64,000 bases of DNA from Limnohabitans sp. (lineage in GTDB: Bacteria; Pseudomonadota; Gammaproteobacteria; Burkholderiales; Burkholderiaceae_C): contig VERE01000005.1 in the NCBI GenBank assembly GCA_018882835.1, forward strand, positions 1 to 64,000, given 5' to 3'. The notes under the pieces are model-generated. The model did not search any database. It was not told the origin of the DNA and saw nothing but the letters and a program-made list of their open reading frames with translations. Shown piece by piece: positions 1 to 8,444 of the stretch. Made by a program: the position numbers and the translations under genes. The stretch's first letter is position 1, and the number at the start of each line of letters is the position of its first letter.

Positions 1-1093
1 ACTGACAACAGGCCTGAATGAAATGCGTGGCCTTGGTCGCGCCGGCCGGATCGATGGGGCCATTGTTGGTGATGATGCCCACTGGGTGACCTTCGATCTT
101 GGCATGGCCACAGACTGTGGCGCTGCCATAGCTTTCGCCAAAGGCCAGAAAATCGGAGCCGTCCACGATGCGGGCAATGACCTCGCGCATGTCCACCGGG
201 CGTTTGGGGTCCATGGGCATGATGCCCAGCAACTCTTCGGCGTTGTAGCGGGGCGGCATACAGTCGCGCACAACCGAGTTGCTCCCCCAATCGAGGCTGG
301 CCACAATGTCGCGCGCGATGCGGATGCCATCGCGGTCGTCTTCGGCAAGGTAGTCGCCCAAGCCAGAGACGGTGGCGTGCATTTCGGCGCCGCCCAATTC
401 CTCTTCGGTGGCAATTTCTCCGGTGGCTGCTTTCAACAGCGGCGGCCCCGCCAGAAAGGCGCGCGAGCGGCCACGCACCAGCACAATGTAATCGGACAAG
501 CCGGTCTGGTAGGCGCCCCCCGCCGTGGACGAGCCATGGGTGACGGTGATCACCGGCAAACCTGCCGCGGACATGCGCGCCAGGTTGCGAAAGGTGCTGC
601 CGCCGCGAATGAAATCTTCCACGCGGTAGGCCATCAGGTTGGCACCTGCACTTTCCACCAATTGCACATACGGCAATTTGTTTTCAAGTGCGAGTTCTTG
701 CACCCGCAAGACTTTGTCCAGCCCCATGGGTTGCAGCGCGCCGGCATCGATGCCGGCATCTGAAACCATCACCATGCAGCGGGTGCCCCGGATGAAACCC
801 ACACCGGCGATGACGCCGCCGCCAGGTACGCTCTTGTCCAGGTCGGGGTTGTCGTGTCCCAAGCCCGCCAGGCTGGACAGCTCTAAAAAAGGGGCGCCAG
901 GATCCAGCAACAAAGACAAGCGCTCGCGCGGCAGCAACTGCCCACGTTGGGCAAAGCGCGCACGCGCGCCCTCGGACTTGTCGCGTGTGCGCTGCTCGAT
1001 GGTGCGCACCTTGGCAATCAAATCCAGCATGGCCTGCCGGTTCTGCTGGAACGATTCGCTGGCCACCACCAATTGGGTTTCAATCAAACTCAT
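1..1093 (-). CDS. Acyl-CoA carboxylase, carboxyltransferase (beta) subunit, 3' end cut by window edge
   Basis: Biotin-dependent carboxyltransferase subunit of the methylcrotonyl-/geranyl-CoA carboxylase kind, which moves a carboxyl group from biotin to an acyl-CoA. I read it from the reverse complement. The ATG at 1091-1093 opens MSLIETQLVVASE, then come ARARFAQRGQLLPRERL (typical N-terminus), LDPGAPFLELS, VGFIRGTRC, the oxyanion-type segment HGSSTAGGAYQTG and MPMDPKRPVDMREVIARIVDG. About 364 residues are present. The family is usually 530-540, so the C-terminal third lies beyond the edge. It is the last visible gene of a leftward operon with the acyl-CoA dehydrogenase at 2861-4030. Together with the divergent AtuA-like gene this suggests an Atu/Liu-type branched or terpenoid acyl-CoA route. 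The exact substrate cannot be read, and the biotin-carrying alpha subunit is not in the window. Confidence 0.9.
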   Translation of the reverse strand, partial: MSLIETQLVVASESFQQNRQAMLDLIAKVRTIEQRTRDKSEGARARFAQRGQLLPRERLSLLLDPGAPFLELSSLAGLGHDNPDLDKSVPGGGVIAGVGFIRGTRCMVMVSDAGIDAGALQPMGLDKVLRVQELALENKLPYVQLVESAGANLMAYRVEDFIRGGSTFRNLARMSAAGLPVITVTHGSSTAGGAYQTGLSDYIVLVRGRSRAFLAGPPLLKAATGEIATEEELGGAEMHATVSGLGDYLAEDDRDGIRIARDIVASLDWGSNSVVRDCMPPRYNAEELLGIMPMDPKRPVDMREVIARIVDGSDFLAFGESYGSATVCGHAKIEGHPVGIITNNGPIDPAGATKATHFIQACCQ

Positions 1094-1143
1094 GCAATGC
1101 TCTTGTTCGTAGCTTCAGGCCAGTTTAGAGGAAGCCCGGGGGC

Positions 1144-2031
1144 TCAACCATTCGGGGTATCCAGAGGAGGCAACGCCCGGTACTTGGTCAGCAAGTGGCT
1201 GGGGCGGTAGGACATTTTGGTTTGGCGAAACCGCATCAGGCCCAGGTCTTGTTCGAAATTCAGCCACCTCACCTCACGCGCAGCGTGGTCCCGGCAAAAA
1301 TGCTGGAACATGTACTGGGGCAAACCTTTGAACGCGGTGCTGGCTTTGGCGAAACGCATGACCCAAACGCCGGGCTGTATGGGTTGCGCCAGAACAAACC
1401 CCGCAGGTTGCTGATCCACCCAATACAACATGCCATGCCAATTCCATGTGGGTGCCAACTGAAGGGCCTCGCGACACGGCAGGTCGTCTGCGTCTCCGGC
1501 TTGCTTGCGCTTGTCCGACAGCCAGGCTTGCAAGATAGTCACAGCCTCCGCCGCCAAAGCCGGGCTGTAGGGGCGGGCCTGAACGGTATGGGCAGCCAGG
1601 AGTTGTTTCACCAAATTGCGTTTGGCGTGCAAGCCGTCATAAGTTTCAAAGCTTTTCCCTGTGTAAACATAGTCTGCATCATCACGCACCGAGGCCCATG
1701 TGACGGGCAGCTCAGGATGGGCGTGCTCCCAGGCTTGTTTTTGGGAGGCTGACAAAGGGTAAAGGCAGCCATGGTGCTGCAGCACATCGGCCAACACATG
1801 TGCAGGTGCCTTGGCCACATCAAACAAGGGAATGGCATGCGGCGTGCCATCGTAGGTGTGGCCGACCACGACAGGCCATTCACCCTCGACAAACTGGTAG
1901 CCATGGGCATGCCGAAACAGATACAGGTTGTCTGCGCTCAGATCGGCCAGCGCGTGTTCGCCAGCCCCGGTTTGCAGCGCATCGATACGCTGCGCCCAAG
2001 TGTCGCGCCAAGCCAGATCCAGCGGTTGCAT
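1144..2031 (-). CDS. DUF2156-like (LPG synthase C-terminal/GNAT-fold) protein
   Basis: A 295-residue protein resembling the DUF2156 domain found at the C-terminus of phosphatidylglycerol lysyltransferases and in stand-alone proteins of unknown role. The segment DDADYVYTGKSFETYDG followed by LHAKRNLVKQL matches the family's conserved core (tyrosine pair, then K-R-N). The C-terminal MRFRQTKMSYRPSHL matches its end. The reading frame stays open to 2490, but that upstream part overlaps the preceding gene. The ATG at 2029-2031, 8 nt after the stop of the TIGR03084-like gene, is the natural start (MQPLDLAWRDTW). Acyl or aminoacyl transfer is a family-level inference. A link to acyl-CoA breakdown is suggested only by operon position. 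There are no membrane segments, so it is probably cytosolic. Confidence 0.7.
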   Translation of the reverse strand: MQPLDLAWRDTWAQRIDALQTGAGEHALADLSADNLYLFRHAHGYQFVEGEWPVVVGHTYDGTPHAIPLFDVAKAPAHVLADVLQHHGCLYPLSASQKQAWEHAHPELPVTWASVRDDADYVYTGKSFETYDGLHAKRNLVKQLLAAHTVQARPYSPALAAEAVTILQAWLSDKRKQAGDADDLPCREALQLAPTWNWHGMLYWVDQQPAGFVLAQPIQPGVWVMRFAKASTAFKGLPQYMFQHFCRDHAAREVRWLNFEQDLGLMRFRQTKMSYRPSHLLTKYRALPPLDTPNG

Positions 2032-2039
2032 GCGGGCGG

Positions 2040-2849
2040 TCAGAGCCGGTCCTGGGGCTGGGCCCGCACGCCGGGTGCAGGGCCATCCGCAGGCGGGCCC
2101 GCAAAACATTGCGCCATGAGCAGCCACTCGCGGGCGGTAGCGCCGTGCACCTGCAGTTGGGTGTCGTCTACATGGCGCCGTTGCGTGACCACCAGACAAA
2201 AATCCAGTGCAGGCCCTGTGACGCGATCGCTGGCGTCGGTATCGCCCCAGGCCCATGTGCTGCCATCCGGTGCGTCCAGCAGCACCGCCACAGCGCTGCT
2301 GGGCGCTGGCAGCTTGCGGTTCACGTAAGTCCAGCCCAGGGTGGTCACGCCCAAATGGGCGATGTGGCGCAGGCGGTGGGTCAGCGGTCGGCGGCGGCCC
2401 GCCACATCCCAGATGTCCTGGCCGTGGGCCCAGGTTTCCATCAACCGTGCAGTGGCAAAAGAGCGCGCACTCATGGAGGGGCCATACCAAGGCAAGCGGT
2501 CTTTCGGGTCTTTGCCGCGCAACAAGGCCACCAGGTGTTGGTAACGCGCACGCCAGACCGGTAACAGGCGACGGTCGGGCGTCGCATCGTAGTGCGCGCG
2601 CGCCACGGCGCTGATTTCATCGCCTCGCAGCATCGATTGCAGCAAGGCCTGTGCGCTCTTTTGAAACACCTGCGCATCGGTGATGGCTTCGGTGGCGGCT
2701 TCGTCAAAATAGGCCAGGTGCGCCACTTCGTCCCAAGGTGACCAGTTATAGAACGGGCTGGCCTGTTGCCATTGCGCATCCGTCAGGCTTTCGCAGAGTG
2801 CGGCCAGCTCGTCGTACTCGGCCAGGAGGTCATTGCACAAGTCGTTCAT
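2040..2849 (-). CDS. TIGR03084-like DinB/maleylpyruvate-isomerase-fold protein
   Basis: A 269-residue protein of the DinB/MDMPI four-helix superfamily, resembling TIGR03084. The N-terminal helix holds DLCNDLLAEYDELAALCESL and is followed by the family hallmark W-x(2)-ASPFYNWSPWDEVAHLAYFDE. A histidine later in ETWAHGQDIWDVAG is a probable metal ligand, as in DinB proteins. The last ~90 residues form a separate C-terminal part. Superfamily members use a bound divalent metal, and some are thiol-dependent isomerases or transferases. The reaction of this branch is unknown to me. It begins 11 nt after the acyl-CoA dehydrogenase stop, so the two are co-transcribed. The membrane-free sequence suggests a cytosolic partner of the acyl-CoA pathway. 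Confidence 0.75.
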   Translation of the reverse strand: MNDLCNDLLAEYDELAALCESLTDAQWQQASPFYNWSPWDEVAHLAYFDEAATEAITDAQVFQKSAQALLQSMLRGDEISAVARAHYDATPDRRLLPVWRARYQHLVALLRGKDPKDRLPWYGPSMSARSFATARLMETWAHGQDIWDVAGRRRPLTHRLRHIAHLGVTTLGWTYVNRKLPAPSSAVAVLLDAPDGSTWAWGDTDASDRVTGPALDFCLVVTQRRHVDDTQLQVHGATAREWLLMAQCFAGPPADGPAPGVRAQPQDRL

Positions 2850-2860
2850 GCGGTGTCCCC

Positions 2861-4030
2861 TCAGATGCCCAACTGCCTTGCGGCCAGGTCTTTCATGATT
2901 TCTTCCGAACCGCCGCCAATCATCATCACCTTGACTTCACGGTAAATGCGCTCGCTGCGGGTGCCGCGCATGAAGCCCATGCCTCCCAAAATTTGAATGG
3001 CCTGGTCGGCGCAAAATTGCATGGCCTGCGTGGCCAACACCTTGGCCATGCAGATGCGGGCCACCAGCGTGTTGTGGTCGCCTAATTGGTGTTCCAGACG
3101 GAAAGCGAGCTCTTCGATCAAGGCACGGGCAGCATCGATTTTCATGCGCATGTCCATCAGCTTGTGCCGAACCACCTGGCGCTCGGCCAATGCTTGGCCA
3201 AAGGTATGGCGTTGTTGCGCCCATTCCAGGGCCTCTTGCCAGCACACCTCGGCGTAGCCACAGGCTTGCATTGCCATGCCCAGGCGCTCGGAGTTGAAGT
3301 TGGTCATGAAAACCTTGAAGCCGGCGTTCTCTTGCCCCACCAAGTTGTGGACAGGCACACGACAGCGGTCAAATCGCAAATGCGCGGTGTCTGAGGACCA
3401 CCAGCCCATTTTTTTCAGTTCGGTGCGCGTGAGGCCAGGCGTGTCGCCATCGATCACCAGCACAGAGATGCCGCCGGCGCCTTTGTTCTCCGGGTTGGTG
3501 CGCACGGCCACCGTGAAAAAATCGGCGCGCATCCCCGAAGTGATGAATACTTTTTCACCGCTCACCACATAGTGGTCACCGTCGCGCACTGCCGTGGTTT
3601 TGAGCGCCGCCACATCGGAGCCGCCGGATGGCTCGGTGATAGCGAGTGCGGCAATTTTTTCACCAGCGAGCACTGGCGGGATGTATCGCTTTTGCAATTC
3701 CGGGTTGCCGTGGTGAAGGATGGGGGGCAGCGCGATGGTGTGCGAGTTCATGGAAGCCGCCACGCCGCCGCAGCCCGAGCGCGCATATTCCTCGCTGGCA
3801 ATCAGGGTGTGGAACACATCGCAGGGGGTGCCGCCCAAGTCTTCCGGATAGCCCATGCCGGTGATGCCCAGTTGTGCCGCGCGCTTGTAGAGCGACAGAG
3901 GAAAGGTTTCGGCCTCGTCCCATTCATTCACAAAGGGCGTGATTTCCCGAGCGACAAAGTCACGCATCATGTCGCGGAACTGTGTGTGCTCTGGCGAAAA
4001 ATAATGCCCAATCGGCGGCAAGGCTTGCAT
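2861..4030 (-). CDS. Acyl-CoA dehydrogenase, isovaleryl-CoA-dehydrogenase-like base
   Basis: FAD enzyme of 389 residues that makes an alpha,beta-double bond in an acyl-CoA and passes electrons to ETF. Family marks: ALAITEPSGGSDVAAL (FAD loop, residues 128-143), YVVSGEKVFITSG, QRHTFGQ, and GGMGFMRG near the C-terminus. The usual catalytic Glu of the YEGT motif seems absent (the region reads IGGGSEEIM). A Glu sits instead in NFNSERL (about residue 248), where isovaleryl-CoA dehydrogenase carries its base. This supports a branched-chain or terpenoid substrate and is an inference from an eye alignment. It is first in the leftward operon with the TIGR03084-like, DUF2156-like and carboxylase genes, and diverges from the AtuA-like gene 84 bp away. 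Confidence 0.92.
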   Translation of the reverse strand: MQALPPIGHYFSPEHTQFRDMMRDFVAREITPFVNEWDEAETFPLSLYKRAAQLGITGMGYPEDLGGTPCDVFHTLIASEEYARSGCGGVAASMNSHTIALPPILHHGNPELQKRYIPPVLAGEKIAALAITEPSGGSDVAALKTTAVRDGDHYVVSGEKVFITSGMRADFFTVAVRTNPENKGAGGISVLVIDGDTPGLTRTELKKMGWWSSDTAHLRFDRCRVPVHNLVGQENAGFKVFMTNFNSERLGMAMQACGYAEVCWQEALEWAQQRHTFGQALAERQVVRHKLMDMRMKIDAARALIEELAFRLEHQLGDHNTLVARICMAKVLATQAMQFCADQAIQILGGMGFMRGTRSERIYREVKVMMIGGGSEEIMKDLAARQLGI

Positions 4031-4113
4031 CTAGGGTCTCCCGGGAGAAAGGAATCAGCTTCTCAATGTAACAATGACACAGCGCGTCTGGACAAGGCTG
4101 ACGCACAGGAGAC
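4031..4113. promoter_or_regulatory. Divergent promoter region, acyl-CoA dehydrogenase // AtuA-like
   Basis: This 83-bp gap separates two divergent operons and must hold both promoters. An AGGAG ribosome site lies just before 4114. No clear -35/-10 pair or operator palindrome could be recognised by eye, and no regulator gene is adjacent. Confidence 0.4.
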
Positions 4114-5955
4114 ATGATGCCTAAAAAAATGATTCGCATCGGCGGCGCTTCCGGCTTTTGGGGTGACAGCCGATTGGGCGCCCTGCAATTGGTGCAGGCC
4201 GAGCCCGCCATCGATTACCTGGTGTTCGACTATCTGGCCGAAACCACCATGGCCATCCTGGCCGCTGCCAGACTGAAGAAACCCGAACTGGGTTACGCCA
4301 CCGACTTTGTCGACAGCGCCATGAAGTCGGTGCTGACAGACGTCATGGCCAAGGGCATCAAGGTGATCGCCAATGCGGGCGGCATCCACCCCGAAGGCTG
4401 TGCCCAGGCTTTGCGTGCGATGGCCAAAGACATGGGGCTGAGCCCGCGCATTGCCGTGGTGACCGGTGACGATGTCAGCGCCTTGCTGCCCGACTTGCGC
4501 GCCCAGGGTGTCACCGACATGTTCAGCGGCGAGCCCTTGCCAGAGAAAATTTTGAGCGCCAATGCCTACTTGGGGGCCTGGCCGATCGTGGAGGCTTTGC
4601 GGCAAGGCGCTGACATTGTCATCACCGGGCGCTGCGTGGACAGCGCCGTGACCCTCGCGCCCTTGATTCATGAATTTGGCTGGCAACCCACCGACTGGGA
4701 TCGTCTGGCCGGGGGCAGCCTGGGAGGGCACATCATTGAGTGCGGCTGCCAGGCCACCGGCGGCTTGTTCACCGACTGGCAGAGCGTGCCCAATTGGCCG
4801 CTAATGGGCTACCCCATCATTGAGTGCGACCCCGATGGCAGCTTTGTCGTCACCAAGGCCGCAGGCACCGGCGGCCTGATCAGCCCCGCCTCGGTGGGCG
4901 AGCAACTGCTGTATGAAATCGGTGACCCAGGGGCCTATGTATTGCCCGACGTGGTCTGCGACTTTCGGCATGTCCGGATGTCGCAAGAGGGCGAGCAACG
5001 TGTGCGGGTGAGCGGTGCCCAAGGCAGCGCGCCGCCCGACACCTACAAAGTCTCTGCCACGGCCATTGCCGGCTACCGATGCGTCGGCAGCCTGGTGTTG
5101 ATCGGTCCGCAAGCCGCCGCCAAAGCCCAGCGTACCGGCGATGCCATCGTCTCGCGCACACGGCAAATGCTGAAGGGCCTGGGTTGGCCCGACTTCACCC
5201 AGGCCGAGGTGCATCTCTTTGGCGCGGAAACACTTTATGGCGAGCAGGCGCGGACTGGCGACTCACGCGAGGTCATGGTGCGCATCTCGGTGTCCCACAA
5301 GCAGCGCGAAGCTCTGGAATTGTTTGCGCGCGAAATCGCACCGGCTGGCACCTCCTGGGCACCGGGCACCACAGGGGCCTCGGGGGGACGCCCTTCACCG
5401 TCGCCGCGCATTTTGCCGCTGGCTTTTTTGCTGGACAAAGCGCGCGTGGACGTGCGCATCCGCATGGACGATCAGCAGCATCCTGTGAACCTGCCGCTGC
5501 ACCACGGCCAGGTGAGTTCACCCGCTGCGCTGAGCTGGCCGCAGTGGCGCGAAAACGCCGAACCCCAACAAAGCATTCCGCTGGAAGCCCTGGCCTGGGC
5601 CCGCAGTGGCGACAAAGGCAACATCTCCAACATTGGACTGATTGCGCGTCGCCCCGAGTGGCTCCCCCTGATCGCTGAGCGCGTCAGCACCGACGTGGTC
5701 AAAGCCTACTTTTCCACCTTGGTCAAAGGCACGGTTGAACGGTTTTATCTGCCCGGGCTGCACGCCTTCAACTACGTGCTGCAGGATGCGCTGGACGGCG
5801 GCGGGCCTGCGTCCAACCGCGTAGACCCCCTGGGCAAAGGCATGGGGCAGATGCTGCTCGATCTGCAGGTGCGTGTGCCGCAGTCGATTGCCCGCGAGGC
5901 CCTCAGCGCACGAGCTGCGCGGCCAATTGCTGCAGACGATGCCCCGGCTGGGTGA
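4114..5955 (+). CDS. AtuA-family (DUF1446) acyclic-terpene-utilisation-like protein
   Basis: A 613-residue AtuA-family protein. The N-terminal DUF1446 part (residues ~5-450) starts with IRIGGASGFWGDSRLGALQL and contains DYLAETTMAIL, IANAGGIHPEGCAQAL, VITGRCVDSAVTLAPL and the GGSLGGHIIECGCQATGG segment. The C-terminal AtuA-like small domain (residues ~490-595) contains ARSGDKGNISNIGLIAR. In Pseudomonas, AtuA is needed for citronellol and geraniol breakdown, but its reaction is not established. Neighbouring carboxylase and dehydrogenase genes fit an Atu-like pathway. ATG occurs twice, at 4114 and 4117, after AGGAG; either could be used. Its 3' end overlaps the convergent hydrolase gene by 53 bp. 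Confidence 0.88.
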   Translation: MMPKKMIRIGGASGFWGDSRLGALQLVQAEPAIDYLVFDYLAETTMAILAAARLKKPELGYATDFVDSAMKSVLTDVMAKGIKVIANAGGIHPEGCAQALRAMAKDMGLSPRIAVVTGDDVSALLPDLRAQGVTDMFSGEPLPEKILSANAYLGAWPIVEALRQGADIVITGRCVDSAVTLAPLIHEFGWQPTDWDRLAGGSLGGHIIECGCQATGGLFTDWQSVPNWPLMGYPIIECDPDGSFVVTKAAGTGGLISPASVGEQLLYEIGDPGAYVLPDVVCDFRHVRMSQEGEQRVRVSGAQGSAPPDTYKVSATAIAGYRCVGSLVLIGPQAAAKAQRTGDAIVSRTRQMLKGLGWPDFTQAEVHLFGAETLYGEQARTGDSREVMVRISVSHKQREALELFAREIAPAGTSWAPGTTGASGGRPSPSPRILPLAFLLDKARVDVRIRMDDQQHPVNLPLHHGQVSSPAALSWPQWRENAEPQQSIPLEALAWARSGDKGNISNIGLIARRPEWLPLIAERVSTDVVKAYFSTLVKGTVERFYLPGLHAFNYVLQDALDGGGPASNRVDPLGKGMGQMLLDLQVRVPQSIAREALSARAARPIAADDAPAG

Positions 5956-6751
5956 GCGCCTCCACGATGCTGAAGTGGTTCAGGCCAGGAAGGTCTTCAC
6001 ACACTGTCACCACTTTCTTGCCCCAGGCTTTTTGAATCAGGTGGTTGTGGCGAATGAACTCTTCGCTTTCGTCGGCACCGGCCACGCTCATGAAGGTGGC
6101 ATGGTGCGGCGCGGGCAGCCACGCCGGGCTGGCTTGATCCACCTGGGCTTGTGTCAAGCGCAGGGAGGGCTGGACAAACGGCGTGCGCATCACAGACGCC
6201 AGCTCATACAAACCCGACAGGGACAAGCCCCGCTGCACCAACTGCGGGGGCAAGTCTTTGGCATAGGCTTGCCATTGGCAGGCCATGATCATGGCCGCCA
6301 AGTGTCCGCCCGCAGAGTGCCCTGCAACATGAATACGCTGCGGGTCGCCTCCCAGACGGTGAATGTTGCGGTAGGTCCAGGCCACGGCCTTGACCATTTG
6401 CATCACGATCTCGGGAATTGTGACGGCGGGTGCCAGCGCATAGTTGGGGACCACAGTCAATGCCCCCAGTTGCTTGAAGACAGGTGCCACAAAAGAATGC
6501 TCTGACTTGTCGAGCGAACGCCAGTAGCCGCCATGAATGAAAACCACCACCGGGGCATGGGCCTGCTCTGCTGGAAAAATATCCAGGCTTTCGTTTGGCC
6601 CATGGCCATAGGCCACGTCCAGCATGCACCGGTGCGCCTGACGTGCTTGCGCCGAAGTGTCGCGCCAGCGGGCAAAGTGAGTTTCGTGTTCCGGCACCAA
6701 GGCACGGTTGTTGTACATGCGGTCGTACCAAGCGCCATCGTGTTGCGTCAT
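5903..6751 (-). CDS. Alpha/beta hydrolase, kynurenine-formamidase/BD-FAE-like
   Basis: Serine hydrolase of about 282 residues. The oxyanion motif is VVVFIHGGYWRSLDKS; HGGYW is typical of the arylformamidase-like group. The nucleophile elbow is HVAGHSAGGHLAAM, with a C-terminal acid/histidine region at GADESEEF and LNHFSIVEAL. The frame opens at a TTG (6766), but GAGAGGA lies upstream of the ATG at 6751 (MTQHDGAWYDRMYNN), so that ATG is preferred. The N-terminal YDRMYNNRALVPEHE is also typical of the group. The substrate is probably a small ester or amide and cannot be fixed. It converges with and overlaps the AtuA-like gene by 53 bp, so the two transcripts are complementary there. Confidence 0.85.
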   Translation of the reverse strand: MTQHDGAWYDRMYNNRALVPEHETHFARWRDTSAQARQAHRCMLDVAYGHGPNESLDIFPAEQAHAPVVVFIHGGYWRSLDKSEHSFVAPVFKQLGALTVVPNYALAPAVTIPEIVMQMVKAVAWTYRNIHRLGGDPQRIHVAGHSAGGHLAAMIMACQWQAYAKDLPPQLVQRGLSLSGLYELASVMRTPFVQPSLRLTQAQVDQASPAWLPAPHHATFMSVAGADESEEFIRHNHLIQKAWGKKVVTVCEDLPGLNHFSIVEALTQPGHRLQQLAAQLVR

Positions 6752-6869
6752 GCCATTTCCTCTCAAGATGGCTGCTATCTTGTCATAAGCCTGAGAGGCT
6801 TGCAGTCAAGCCCGCAGCGCCTGAAAGCTAGCGTAAACCCCTAGAATTTCTTGATTTCAGTCAATGTAT

Positions 6870-6881
6870 TCTGTATACAGA
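6870..6881. promoter_or_regulatory. Perfect palindrome TCTGTATACAGA, probable GntR/FCD operator
   Basis: A perfect 12-bp inverted repeat centred on GTATAC, ending 7 bp before the start codon of the GntR-family gene. FCD-subfamily GntR regulators commonly bind T-N-GTATAC-N-A type palindromes (family knowledge), so this is most likely an autoregulatory operator that would block the whole three-gene operon. The position so close to the ATG suggests roadblock repression or overlap with the transcription start. Confidence 0.7.
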
Positions 6882-6888
6882 GTACTTT

Positions 6889-7575
6889 ATGCCTGCAGAA
6901 CTGGTCAAACTTGAAGCTTCACCGGACTTGGTCGACCAGGTCTACCGCAGTTTGCTGGACGCCATCAGCGATGGCTCCCTGCAACCCGGCGAGCACTTGG
7001 CGCAAGAAGACATCGCCCAACGTTTGGCTGTTTCGCGCCAGCCTGTGCTGCAAGCGCTTCGCCTGTTGAAGAAAGATGGCTTTGTCGAGGATGCCCCTGG
7101 CCGTGGCGTGCAAGTCACCCCGCTCAACCTGGACCACATTGCACAGCTTTACCAAGTAAGGGGCGCTCTGGACGCCCTCGCCGCCCGCTTGGCCGCCCAA
7201 TACCGCCACGCCATTGACCCCGGCTTGATCCTGCGCGGCCGCCAGGCCAAGCAACAACGCGAGGTCAAGGCCATGATCGAAGCCGACCTGGCCTTTCACC
7301 AAGCCATTTATGACGGCGCCCGTAACCCCATGATTGCCCAAGCGGCGCAACAACACTGGCATCACCTGCGTCGCGCCATGGGCGCGGTGCTGCAATCGTC
7401 CCAGCAACGCGAGACCGTCTGGGACGAGCATGCCGCCATTGCCCAAGCCATTGGGCGCGGCGATGGTGCGCTGGCCGCCGAACTCATCGAACACCATGCA
7501 CGCGAAGCGAGCCGTCAACTGACGTCGCGCATTGCGGACTCTCTCACCTCTCCCCTCCACAAGGAAACACCATGA
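6889..7575 (+). CDS. GntR-family regulator, FCD domain
   Basis: A 228-residue one-component repressor. An N-terminal winged helix (residues ~8-75: LVDQVYRSLLDAISDG, EDIAQRLAVSRQPVLQAL, LLKKDGFVEDAPGRGVQV) is followed by an all-helical FCD effector domain (~80-215) with the metal/ligand-type residues in EADLAFHQAIYDGARNP and WDEHAAIAQAI plus IEHHAREASRQL. FCD regulators usually sense a carboxylic acid or CoA-related metabolite of the pathway they control. The gene is first in an operon: its TGA overlaps the ATG of the PhyH gene as ATGA at 7572-7575. The palindrome just upstream suggests autoregulation. Confidence 0.92.
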   Translation: MPAELVKLEASPDLVDQVYRSLLDAISDGSLQPGEHLAQEDIAQRLAVSRQPVLQALRLLKKDGFVEDAPGRGVQVTPLNLDHIAQLYQVRGALDALAARLAAQYRHAIDPGLILRGRQAKQQREVKAMIEADLAFHQAIYDGARNPMIAQAAQQHWHHLRRAMGAVLQSSQQRETVWDEHAAIAQAIGRGDGALAAELIEHHAREASRQLTSRIADSLTSPLHKETP

Positions 7576-8444
7576 GACTGACCCCCGAGCAAATCGCCCA
7601 GTTTGACCGCGATGGCTACCTGTTTTTTCCCGGGCTTTTCACGCCGGAAGAAACCCGCAACATGACCGACGCGGTGCCCGAGTTGTACAGCCGCCGCGAA
7701 GCCTACAACGTGCGCGAGAAAGGCAGCGAGGCCGTGCGCACCAACTTTGCCGCCCACATGTACAGCAAGCCCTTCGCCAAGCTGGCACGCCACCCGCGCA
7801 TGGTCGAGCCGGTGGAAGACCTGTTTGGCGAAAAGCTCTACATGCACCAGTTCAAGATCAACGGCAAGATGGCCTTCGAGGGCGACGTTTGGCAATGGCA
7901 CCAGGACTACGGCACCTGGCTGAACGATGACATGATGCCGACCGAACGCGCCATGAACGTGGCCATCTTTCTGGACGACGTGAACGAATACAACGGCCCG
8001 CTGATGTTCATCCCGGGCAGCCACAAAAAAGGCGTGGTCGATGCCAAGCATGACCTGACCACCACCAGCTACCCGCTGTGGACCGTCAACAACGAATTGA
8101 TCACCCAACTGGTGGAGCGCGCGGGTGGCAAGCAAGGCGGCATCGTCAGCCCCACCGGCCCGGCAGGCTCCATGATTCTGTTTCACAGCTGCCTGGTGCA
8201 CGCCTCCACCAGCAACCTCTCGCCCTGGAACCGCGTGAGCGTTTACCTGAGCCTGTGTGCCGTGTCCAACCATGTGCGCCGCTTCAAGCGCCCCGAATAC
8301 ATTGCGCACCGTGACTTCACACCGATCGAGTGCCTGCCCGATGACTGCCTGCTGAAAGACTACCCGGTTGACCTGCCCTGGAAAGACGGCATGCCTGCCA
8401 GCGCCCTTGAAACCTCCCTTGAAGAACTGAAGCTCGCCGCATGA
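7572..8444 (+). CDS. PhyH-family Fe(II)/2-oxoglutarate dioxygenase
   Basis: A 290-residue cytosolic dioxygenase of the phytanoyl-CoA hydroxylase superfamily. The facial triad is visible: H110 and D112 in WQWHQDYGTW, and H210 in HSCLVHASTSN. R221 in WNRVSVYLS is the expected 2-oxoglutarate carboxylate ligand. NGPLMFIPGSHKKG is the usual strand before the second histidine. Family members hydroxylate fatty acyl-CoAs, ectoine, small alcohols or phosphonates. The substrate here is unknown. Both ends are translationally coupled (ATGA with the GntR gene and ATGA with the oxidoreductase), so the three proteins should be made together. A plausible scheme is hydroxylation by this enzyme, then NAD(P)-dependent processing by the next gene product. 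Confidence 0.9.
   Translation: MRLTPEQIAQFDRDGYLFFPGLFTPEETRNMTDAVPELYSRREAYNVREKGSEAVRTNFAAHMYSKPFAKLARHPRMVEPVEDLFGEKLYMHQFKINGKMAFEGDVWQWHQDYGTWLNDDMMPTERAMNVAIFLDDVNEYNGPLMFIPGSHKKGVVDAKHDLTTTSYPLWTVNNELITQLVERAGGKQGGIVSPTGPAGSMILFHSCLVHASTSNLSPWNRVSVYLSLCAVSNHVRRFKRPEYIAHRDFTPIECLPDDCLLKDYPVDLPWKDGMPASALETSLEELKLAA

Noticed and set aside
23-763. Plus-strand frame at the left edge
   Set aside because: It is the antisense of the carboxyltransferase subunit, whose motifs are clear on the minus strand.
2031-2490. N-terminal extension of the DUF2156-like frame
   Set aside because: Arg/Pro/Cys-rich and overlaps the TIGR03084-like gene; the ATG at 2031 fits the family start.
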